Assembly (NCBI GenBank): GCA_000310025.1
Contig: FN649727.1
Location: 237,834 to 262,487 of the forward strand
Reading direction: 5' to 3'
From: Ectocarpus siliculosus
Lineage: Eukaryota > Sar > Phaeophyceae > Ectocarpales > Ectocarpaceae
Length of the DNA: 24,654 nt
Part shown: one piece after another, positions 1 through 8,600 of the stretch
Layout: every line of letters begins with the position of its first letter
Position numbering within the stretch: the first letter of the stretch is position 1
Translations under genes and position numbers: made by a program
Notes under the pieces: model-generated
The model's database searches: none
The model's input: the letters and a program-made list of their open reading frames with translations, nothing else
Told to the model about the DNA's origin: nothing

Positions 1-36
1 TAGACTCCGCAAAAGGATTACAGGATGTTTTCCAGA

Positions 37-53
37 CCCCCCCCCCCCCCCCC
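37..53. repeat. Poly-C run of 17
   Basis: An uninterrupted run of 17 C lies inside the CUL4 intron that crosses the left edge. Such runs are prone to length errors in sequencing and assembly. Confidence 0.95.
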
Positions 54-136
54 TGTACAGCGGTGCCCCTCCCATCCCCAACCCCTCCTTTCTCTGTCAT
101 TCTTGTTTGTCTCAGGCAAGGCAAGGTGTCACGGAC

Positions 137-268
137 CTGCTGAAGGCGCTCCTCGACGTGCTGCAGGAAGTGCGGTACATCGGCGGTGGCCATGTAACGC
201 ACGCCTTCGGCGGCGTAGAACTCCTCCGTCTCCCTCAAGAAACGCCCCTCGAACAGCTCCTCGTACAC
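137..268 (-). CDS. CUL4: CUL4 exon 5 (last one visible)
   Basis: The exon encodes 44 residues with [13 protein letters not shown] and [14 protein letters not shown], matching the CUL4 segment after IERER. The acceptor is ATATCTAG. The donor proposed at CAG|GTCCGT is weak but lies where family similarity stops. The last 136 bases to the window edge show no further cullin sequence. Confidence 0.85.
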
Positions 269-1414
269 CTAGATATCATATCAACGAACGTCCCATTACA
301 TCACGATCATGACAACGGCATGACAACGGTCACCCATGTCAGGTAGGGCTCCTGAGGAGGAAAAGACTCCTCAACAAACGTGAAAATGTCACCTCACGAC
401 AGAGCACCCATCGAACAATCCACGCGGGACTGGGACAAGCTGTTAAAACACGATGGTACCTTGCTTTTGATGGAACATCCATGACATTTTTGTAAACCGA
501 AAGCTCAGAATGCATCGCCACACGATCGATGCAGATCGGATCCTGCAATACTTCTCTCCGCAATGAAAGTAACGAGTACAAGTACAATACGTGCACCGGC
601 GACAAAAAGCTTCTGAGGCAAGCTTCTCACCTGTAGCGCTGACAGCATGCGAAGGAGGCTGCGGAGCAGGGGACGGTTAACGTCCACCCCTGTTCGTTCA
701 CGCTCGATCAGCGTCAAGATCCCCGCCACCGTCTTGGCCTCTACCTCCTCTAGTGCCTGCAATACGATAGAAAGTGTAAGCGGGGGACTCCTGTTGTTGT
801 TGTGGTGCTATATTTCTTCTTCTTCTTCTTCTTCTTCTTCCAATCTTGTTAGGATTGTTGTAAGATTGTCCCAAAAGTGTCATCTTCTTCCTCTTTTTCT
901 TCCAATCTTGTAAGGGTTGCTGTAAGATTATCTCAAAAGTGTCCCCTTGGTTGTCGTTGCCACCTTGCCACTCTTGTGTAGTTCCAACCGGTTTCCGCCT
1001 TCACCGGGATTCTATAGCTCTCATCCCCATTGCTACACCGTTTCCACAAAACTTGGACTCAAGTGTTTTAAAGTACGTCGCCACAAAGAGGTACCATTCC
1101 CTTTTCATTTTCCCAGCTCTACAACATGCAAAACCACATCCATTCCCGGAACCACTCCAACAAAACCGAACCTGAAAGTGGTTCCGAAAGTGCTCCAGCC
1201 CCATGTCCCAGATGCTCCGGAGGTTGGGCGCCTGAAGCACGAAGCTGCGGTCGAGGTAGAGGAACACGTTCCGCAGGGTGAGCATCGAGGAGCAATGGTC
1301 CTGCCAATTCCGATCCACCAGCTGCAGGAAGGCGTTGCAGTCCGGGGTCTGTCCTACCAGGGACTCCATCTCCCGACGTGTGTGGGACCCGCACTCGTCT
1401 CTCAATCTGAAGCA

Positions 1415-1450
<36 letters not shown>

Positions 1451-2696
1451 CCACCACCACCAAAAGAAGCAACATCAAACAACGACGACAGCAAGAGGAG
1501 AAGTAAGAGCTGCTAGCGGCGAGAATGAATCACCAGAGGTCGATGGCACTGGCGGCATCGATTAGATAGCTGGTAGGGAAAATCGGGTCTTCTCTACTTG
1601 TAGCAGTTGAAGGCAATACATGTGACGATGAAAAAAATGAAAAAGGCACGCCACCTGATGTTGTTATTGCTGTTGTTGTTGTTGTTCTCAGGATAAGCGC
1701 TAGCTGTCACTACTGTCAGCAGCAGAAGCTGTGTTGGGGTGGCAAGTACCAACGGTTTCAGACCCGTCGCTGGCGGGGAGACACGAAAAAACGCCGGAAT
1801 CTACCACATCTACCACATGCACGACTGAAATAATCCGATACGCCGGTTGTCAGCCAAAATCGCACTAGGCCTTGTCCGCTGATGATGACGGGTCTCACGG
1901 CAAAGATTTGCAACGCGCTCCAAAGTTACCGGAAAATTTCTAGTCCATGGACACATTACACCAAAACCCGTCGTGCACCAAAACACACCGCGGACCCTCG
2001 CGCATGTAGAGCGTCACCGTAACAGGGGTGAACACATGCCGGCTACGCCAGGAAGGCATCGACTCTTTTCTACTCCGTGCGTCAGTGAACATCGAGAGCG
2101 GGAGCTCACTGGCACCTGCGCCCGTGTACCTATTTGCATATTCGGCGCTGCCTTCACCCTCCATAAGGACGTTCGTGTGTTGAAAGGTCACCAGCATCAT
2201 GCACGAGGCTAGCATCGGACGTCATGACACCATGCTCTGCACCGTCCTCTTTGCGGCGAGACGCTCGCTGGTGCGTGGGAGGGGGCCATGGATCATGTGT
2301 CAACTTGGATCGCTAGCACAAAAGATCTCCGGAGATAGTACGACAATACCAACTCGAGTGGGAGCGCGCCCCGATCTTCGGAGATAGCATCAAGTTTCCA
2401 AATCGAGTCGGAGAACGTCCAGAGGTGGGCATTTACGCTGCCGCGACAATATTGCGTGTATTGTAGGCATACTGCATAGAAGCTGCACGTTCGATTGTTG
2501 CGTTTGCCTGTCGTAGAGATTGGCGCCCATCTTGTGAACACACAGGTCCTCGACGGCCCTGTAAAGCTCCTCCCTGCTCGTATCGATGGGCTGCTTTGTC
2601 TGGATCGCGACGACCGCCCTCTGCAGCATCTCCCAAGTGCTGTCCTCGAACTGCTCAGGCAGCTTCGGTTGGACCTAGCAGCATACAAAGCAGCAT

Positions 2697-2736
<40 letters not shown>

Positions 2737-4929
2737 GCCAACAAACAGACGGTGGTGGTATTGGTGACGATGGGATGGGGGTGATGGAAAGTTTGTCGTA
2801 TGAGGGTTTGGAAGCAGATAGCGGAAGCAGAGACCCGCGTAACGAAAGATATCTGGGCCTTGGCCCACGTGTTTGAAGACCGACATTCGACTAACCGTAG
2901 CAGGCGCAGGCAGAACCATGTCTACTTGGCGCCGTTAGGCACGTGCTCTGAGAAAGCATTTTGATTCATGGAGAGCAGAAGGGTATCGGTAAAGTCGCAA
3001 TATACCAGAGAGTCACCCACGCCGCCTTATCTAGTTCGTGTGTCCCACAATCAAATTGGCGAGGGGGAGACGGGTTTCCCCTTGTACTACGATACGATGT
3101 TTGGCGAACGGTCTCTCTTGGTGAGATTGGTCGCGGGAAAGGCGCTGAATAACCGAAATCGTGTGTCACAGGGGGGCAGCCTTATCCAACCGACGCTTCC
3201 AACCCTTCGCCGTTAGTCGACATTTTCGAGATGGGGTCACCGCTGCACAGCAAATCATCTTGATCACAATAGGTAAAAAAGAGTCCGTACTAATACGCAC
3301 GGCACGTAATCAAAGAATCCGTGGCCTTATCATAAACGGCAACATTTCGCTCTGTCTGTATCTGAAAGCATTCCCCCTTCACAAGGGGATTTCATGCACG
3401 TCGTATTTATCTCAATCACCCCGTACCAGTGTATGGGGATTGTTGCGTGTCTGATCTCATATCATGCCTGGACGTTTTCGCTGCCATTTATCTCGTACGA
3501 AAGCGATCGACGGTATTCTCACAGCAGTACCGCGATATCCCGGCAGGCTTAACGCACCCCGCCCATATACTTTCTTAGCCCCAGCGCCCTCTCGAGGGCC
3601 TCCTCGTTGTTCTCTGTGTACTTGTTCATAAACATGTACAGCGGTACTTCACAGCAGTTCCACAAGAACATGAACACCACCCTCCTGTGCTGCGTGGGCA
3701 AGCAAGCCTTTGTCGCAATCGTTCTCCCCTACCCAACCACTGCAATACACACCTCTCCCATGTCCTCACATGTGTGAGCGAGCCCCCCTCTCAAATGGCA
3801 TTCAATTCGAGCTCTCCCGATAGTTAGGCTATTTGGCTATTGTTCGGGGGGGTGGGGCGCTGTGAAATCAACACGTGCCTCCAACGGCAGATCCCCTGTC
3901 CCAGTAGGCCTGCCGCTGAGCTTCGAACAGGGTCTCTAATGGCGTATGTGTGTCTGCATGAATATCCTCGGGCACAACACGAAAAGCGGCGGTAATTGGG
4001 CGGTTCCAACGGTCCCTATGCTAACACATTCTACTTGTAGCGCATCTGCAAAGTGTAGCTCCAAACCGTCCGCATGTACTTGTAGAAGGTCTGGGGAGAA
4101 CGGCCCGCATTTGCGCATGACGGAGACTTGTGCCAAATAAGCTACTGCGGAAACTCGATCAGAGGAGACTATTGCTTGCATTCAGTCTTATCACCATGGC
4201 AATATTTCTGGCATGTTGAACGATTTCGGGGTACGTCTGCCCAGGCGGTATCTTATTTACTGCTGTTGAGTAGAGTCTTGTACACGAAGGGGGGGTTAAT
4301 CGGCAATCTCGACAACAGTGAAGCAGGTGACCGTCTTTCGGCTCTGCATGGGCTTGGTCGAGACCATCGGCGGATCTAATACCGCTGTTGCTGCTGGTGC
4401 TGCTGCATCCAAACAGCACATCATAGAGCACGCCATGCTCTCCTAATCGCGAACTATTGGCCGCAAGAAACATTGTATCTGAAGATCTGAAGGGCTTGAT
4501 TGATCCCACCGCACTGCTGTACTGCTGTACGCTGTACGCTGATTCTACCGCTGTACTGTACTTGGTGAAGAGACAGACCCACTTGACTTGAAACGAATAC
4601 CACATGTCTCTGATTCATGTCTTGGTTGTTGCAGGAATAGGTCTGAATTCCACGCGGGGTTTGAAGGTGTTGAGTTGATGAACATTGGCCCGCCCCCCCA
4701 CTTCAGCGGAGGTTAAAGACGCACATGGCAGAGGAACGACAGCGGCGTACCTACACACCGTTTGCCTCTCTTGTAAAGTTTAGTGTCCATCTCTGAGAGA
4801 TCGAGGTAAAGAGATAATTCTCACGCGCACCTTGAACGGCTTGATGACCATCTTCTTCTTCTTCACCCCCGTCGAGCTCCCCGCCGCCTTGCCCGAGGAG
4901 AAGCTTCCCCGCCCCTGCTTGCCCATCAT
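137..4929 (-). CDS. CUL4: Cullin-4 (CUL4), 5' part of gene, truncated at left edge
   Basis: CUL4 is the scaffold of CRL4 ubiquitin ligases: its N-terminal cullin repeats bind DDB1 and its C-terminal part binds RBX1. Five exons (4929-4831, 2674-2508, 1406-1172, 756-631, 268-137) join in one open frame of 253 residues. Recognisable CUL4 landmarks, in order, are [46 protein letters not shown], the [10 protein letters not shown] segment, [44 protein letters not shown] and [12 protein letters not shown] with [12 protein letters not shown]. Together these cover roughly the first third of a protein usually about 750-800 residues long. The KK-x-VIK N-terminus and overall match favour CUL4 over CUL1 or CUL3. 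The start at 4929 is the first ATG (an ATG-ATG pair) after an in-frame TGA near 4981. The remaining exons lie left of base 1. One intron uses a GC donor. Family identity is secure; boundaries are inferred. Confidence 0.93.
631..756 (-). CDS. CUL4: CUL4 exon 4
   Basis: The exon encodes 42 residues, [12 protein letters not shown] through LLRMLSALQ, containing the IERER and LLRSLL motifs of CUL4. The acceptor is CGTATTGCAG and the donor is CAG|GTGAGA. Both ends are phase 0. Confidence 0.93.
814..840. repeat. (TTC)9 microsatellite
   Basis: Nine TTC units lie in CUL4 intron 3, about 57 bases upstream of the exon 4 acceptor on the coding (minus) strand, where they read GAA. Confidence 0.95.
835..943. 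repeat. Diverged tandem duplication, period 62
   Basis: Two imperfect copies (835-881 and 897-943) both read TTCTTCCAATCTTGT, then a TTG-rich part, TGTAAGATT and finally CAAAAGTGTC. They lie inside CUL4 intron 3 and are non-coding. Confidence 0.85.
1172..1406 (-). CDS. CUL4: CUL4 exon 3
   Basis: One base completes the split Arg codon, and 78 residues follow. They include [38 protein letters not shown] and [15 protein letters not shown], among the most conserved stretches of CUL4. The acceptor is CTGCTTCAG, directly downstream of a CTG microsatellite. The donor is CAG|GTTCGG, phase 0. Confidence 0.93.
1411..1460. repeat. CAG/CAC microsatellite at CUL4 exon 3 acceptor
   Basis: About ten CAG units followed by four CAC units lie immediately upstream (in minus-strand sense) of the exon 3 acceptor. 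On the coding strand the tract is CTG and takes the place of a polypyrimidine tract. Confidence 0.92.
2508..2674 (-). CDS. CUL4: CUL4 exon 2
   Basis: This exon encodes [17 protein letters not shown] through GANLYD, the first cullin-repeat helices. The acceptor is TGCTGCTAG. The exon ends in AG, the first two bases of an Arg codon, and the next intronic bases are GCAAAC, a GC donor. Only this donor restores the conserved LYDR-L-RDEC reading with exon 3. The nearby GT dinucleotides that I checked give the wrong phase. Confidence 0.88.
2697..2735. repeat. (CAG)13 microsatellite at CUL4 exon 2 acceptor
   Basis: Thirteen perfect CAG units (CTG on the coding strand) end about 22 bases before the exon 2 splice acceptor of CUL4. 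Confidence 0.95.
3549..3689 (-). other. Unidentified coding-like frame in CUL4 intron 1
   Basis: On the minus strand a possible acceptor (CCCACGCAG) is followed by 46 open codons and a TAA. The peptide starts [19 protein letters not shown] and ends [10 protein letters not shown] hydrophobic first half is followed by an acidic [10 protein letters not shown] helix-like part, which looks more protein-like than the neighbouring random frames. It does not belong in CUL4, because exons 1 and 2 join without a gap. I do not recognise the family. It could be a gene fragment, the last exon of a nested gene, or chance. Confidence 0.25.
4831..4929 (-). CDS. CUL4: CUL4 exon 1
   Basis: This exon encodes 33 residues: a Gly/Ser/Lys-rich leader ending in [11 protein letters not shown], the basic motif found just before the first cullin repeat of CUL4. 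It ends at phase 0 before a GTGCGC donor. An in-frame stop lies about 50 bases upstream, so no earlier coding sequence is needed. Confidence 0.85.
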
Positions 4930-5641
4930 TATCTCTGCCCCTTGGCCGGATTCCTTCCTGCTGTAGATGTAAACTGACTTTCAAACACAGAGGTGCAGTG
5001 TTGGTATATAGCAGTCGCAGCAGCAGCAGCTCTGCTTCGGGGAGCTGACTGCAGCAGGTGCAGCGGAGACGGTATCAAACACAACCGTCGAGGGCACGAT
5101 CGGGCTTCGACAGTGCGGAAAAACAAGCCCACACGTTCACGCGTGTCCTCAAGTTGTTACCCTATCCTTGGATGAACCTCCGCTTGAGACAGGCAGGCAG
5201 GCAGAAGGGTGGCCTGGCGCAGGCAAGGGCGGGACGGGGGGGGCTCGCATTCTGTACTACGACCCACCCCCCGCGGGACACGTTGGCGGTGTCTGGCGGC
5301 GTCTGGCATCCATCTACATCATCAAACAAGTACAGTGGTATCGACACGCTAGCGACGGAGGTGCACAGCGGAAAGGGTTGAGCTGGCAGTGCTGGAGTGC
5401 TAAGGCATAGGACGTTGTGCTAGAAGGACGGAAGGTTTGGAGCGGCCACCCCGGGCTGTTTGTTTTGGCGAAACGCACGTGGGGAGCCAGCTGCGTGCAG
5501 ACTAGGCGACGTGCAGCCTGCAACAACCTGCTGAACAACTTAAAGCTTTCGACCAATCCCGCCAACGACTGCTCCCGTCGAGAGACAGAGAGAGGGAGGG
5601 CACGAGAGGTGTCGGGAGCATCCTAGTGGTGTCCTCGAGGC
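4930..5641. promoter_or_regulatory. Intergenic gap between divergent gene starts
   Basis: About 0.7 kb separates the CUL4 start (minus) from the proposed ankyrin-gene start (plus), so both genes probably take their promoters and 5' UTRs from here. I see a short CAG run near 5016 and GC-rich patches, but no clear TATA box or coding sequence. The promoter role is inferred from position only. Confidence 0.4.
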
Positions 5642-5662
5642 ATGAGTGGGCTCGGTCTACTG
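5642..5662 (+). CDS. Ankyrin gene, proposed first coding exon
   Basis: ATG begins seven codons (MSGLGLL) followed by a strong GTGAGT donor. The phase fits the next exon, which has a strong pyrimidine-rich CTGTTGCAG acceptor at 5846. The alternative is that this is untranslated leader and translation starts at the ATG at 5880. Confidence 0.45.
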
Positions 5663-8600
5663 GTGAGTGCGAGTAAAAAGCGAAAAAGCCTCTCCTTGTG
5701 AGAGAGAGAACATCAAAGCATGTACTTGTAGCGACCCCCTCCCCTCCCTTTTTTCAGCGACCACCTATACAGCGTGCAACTGCAAGCCATGTTGTCCGAT
5801 AAAAACGACATAGGCTCCCCCCCCCCCGCTCCTCCCGCTGTTGCAGGTCACCGCAAGTGAACGGGCCGGTAGTAGTGAAATGGACAGTACTTGTGGAGGA
5901 AGCGGTGGCGGCGGCGGCAACAACAACTGCGGCGGCGCCTCGCCCCGCGGCAGCAAACGGCGCGCAGAGGACACGGCGATGAGTTCAGCTTCTGAGACGG
6001 CTGCGAAGGGCGGCGGGGACATGGAGGTTACCGCACCAGAAGCCAAAGCACCAGAAGACGGGGCTAAGGGAGGAGGGGGAGAGGGGGAAGAGGAGCAACA
6101 GGACAATGGGGCGAGCGAGGACGGAGATCTGGCGGCGCTGCGCGGCGATTTGGATTTCTGCAAGCGAAATGAGGTGTGACGTGTGATAGTGGTGGTTTTG
6201 CGTTGGTTGTTTCGCGTTTTTTCCCGAGGCTGGGCGACCGAACAACCCACGGGATCGTCGTCGTCGGTGAAGTCCAAAGTCGGAACTTTCCAACGAATCC
6301 AGTCAGTTGTACAATATATCATGATGCCCTGTGCCCCCATCCATGACAGTCCTGTGGCATCTTGTTTTTCTCTCGCGCCGGAGCGCGCCTGTCCATGGAG
6401 CGACCCCTGGGTATGCATGAGCACCCCAACTCGATCGGATAATTTTTCATGATCTTCCTAATTGTCAATCGATTATGGCAGTGGTTGGGAACCAAATTTT
6501 TAAGAATGTAGCGAGTTCGATTTCCGCATTCCCGCGCACAAGATCGAAACAAATCAACCGTCGATTCGACGATGAGGAGGCTCATGTTTCCAAAATTTAC
6601 AATATTTTTCGGGGGCTTGTTCCAGCTTGTCCCGAGATGGAGTTTACGGACAGCTACTGCTGTAGATAGCTGCCCTTGTACAAATAGCCCGAGTGTGTTT
6701 TCTACAATAGACGGAAGATTTTAGAAAACTACAATAGACGGAAGATTTTAGAAAACTGCTGTTCGAGGTCAGCTGTGTTTGAAGTTCGTCTGTTTTTGGT
6801 CCTTGCTGAAAGTTGCTGCTAGGCGTGCGGCGTGCGGCCTTTTCCCTCCGCCGCTGCTGAGTCATGGCGTCGCCGGTGTGGCAAACAACACGCCGCGTTC
6901 TCCAGATTTGTGTGTCCTCTGTGGCATTTGGCCACACGAAATCAAACCTCTTGGGCGTTTCACCACGGGTGTTTGCTTCTTTGGCGGACATGCGGCATAT
7001 TTCCCAACAAGCTTCGCATCTACTTCTCATGCCCTCGGCATGTTGTTCGTTTTTCGAAGAGGCGCTCACATGTGATCAACGCGAGGGAGCCATGGGAGAG
7101 AGCTTTGTTCTTGACAGCAGCAAAGTATGCATATGATAGCATGCATTCTACCCGCCTCTTGACCGAATCTGCTAAATCTTTGTTGTGAGAATCTCTTTCT
7201 CTCACGTGCGTGGGTTGGAAAAGCGGGAAAAAAACCGAAAAAAACGGGGATATTCGTGTCTTGAGTTTTACCAGATGAGACACAAGACCAGCAGCACCAC
7301 GCGTTGTACTGCTGTAAGTTCAATTGAAGAAATCAATGCGAATTCCGCAGGAAACCCCTCAGACCGCAGCATACGTGCGTTGTACTGCTGGTGTGGTAGC
7401 CGTAGCACTAGTTTCTTACATATGCATAGCAATCGTTCAGCTCGATATTTTGCTCCTGCTTGGTGGGACAGCGTGTTGCGTAGTTTTTTTTCAGAGTACC
7501 CTTTGTATGATCTGTACAATTGTTGCAGAAGTCATTTTATTTGGCGTCTGTTCGCTTTCAATCCTGATGGAGGAGACACCGCTGCGTGCGACTAAATACA
7601 TATCTCTGGTTTTAAAGCTAGCGGCTAGACACATGTATGTATCTACTGCATCTCATGAGTCTCGTCTTCGAAGGTGTGTCGGCTTTTTGAATATCGGAGC
7701 GGCAGCGGCGCCGCCGGCGGCAACTTCAAAATGCCCCGCGTTGGAGAGCTGAGAGTTGCCCTCCGCCAAGCCTAGTCCCACCACACCTCCCTAGCAACTT
7801 TTTGTATAACCACCCACTGACAAACACCCTGAGAGAGGCCTCCTTGGGTTCTGTACAAAGGATTATTTTCGCACGCTGAAGGGGGTGCAAACTCTGGGTG
7901 TGGTTTGAATTGGGGAGGGCGGAGCAATAATATGATATGATATTTTTTTTGCCCGAACAGCTGAAAATTTAATTTGTTGGGAGACATGTCGGTTCATGCC
8001 AAGAGTTGTATCGAAACCTTACGTTGTGCCTGCTGGTAAGTGCTCTCGGTGCTTTCTAAGACGGGCACGTGGCGGTGAAGTCAAGCTGTTTTGATATTTC
8101 AAGAACTGCTGACACTTTCATGCATTGCTTTGGCACCGCGTGTTTTGTTTTTGTTTGCTTGCATGCCTGTCGTTGACGACATATCCTGACGGTAATGTCA
8201 TCATCATACGGTCTCAACAGAGCTTTGCTCAACAATCTTTTCTGTGTTTTTATTTATTTTTCCTAACAACCGCAGGCTCAATGGCTCAGTGATCCTTTCC
8301 TTTTCGTTTTTATGTTTTAGTGTAAGGCGGGTTTATATGCAAGAGTGGCACCTGCCTGGCCTGCTGCACGAAAGATGATTTGACATGCCAAATGCAGCAG
8401 GTTCAGCGCTCATACAGTACAGGTTCAGCGCGTACTGGCTCTATCGTCTTCATGGCTGTATGGCTGTATGGCTGTATGTATGCAGATGCTAGAGCTGTGT
8501 GTCAAGGGGAGTTCAAACTTCGGTAGGTAGATTGCCGACGAGCCGTCTAGTGGTGGCGGCCACATGTGGAATGTTTTTGTTACTCAGGCGTCGAACCTCG

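Larger units (their letters stand above)
2675..4830 (-). other. CUL4 intron 1 (2.2 kb)
   Basis: This is the intron between the KPFK and VQPKLPEQ exons, whose junction matches CUL4 without a gap. Apart from the CAG tract and the frame at 3549-3689, I see only short unconvincing frames in it. Two copies of TACTTGTAG lie at about 4032 and 4077. Confidence 0.8.

Noticed and set aside
947-1516. 189-codon plus-strand frame with poly-Ala
   Set aside because: It lies antisense to CUL4 exon 3 and across the CAG tract. No domain is visible.
2293-2919. 208-codon minus-strand frame with a poly-Ala run
   Set aside because: It overlaps CUL4 exon 2 in another frame and is kept open by the CAG tract. The cullin frame explains the coding signal.
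5765-6424. 219-codon minus-strand frame, Ser/Pro-rich
   Set aside because: It is the mirror image of the GC-rich low-complexity ankyrin exon 2, so it is a composition artefact.
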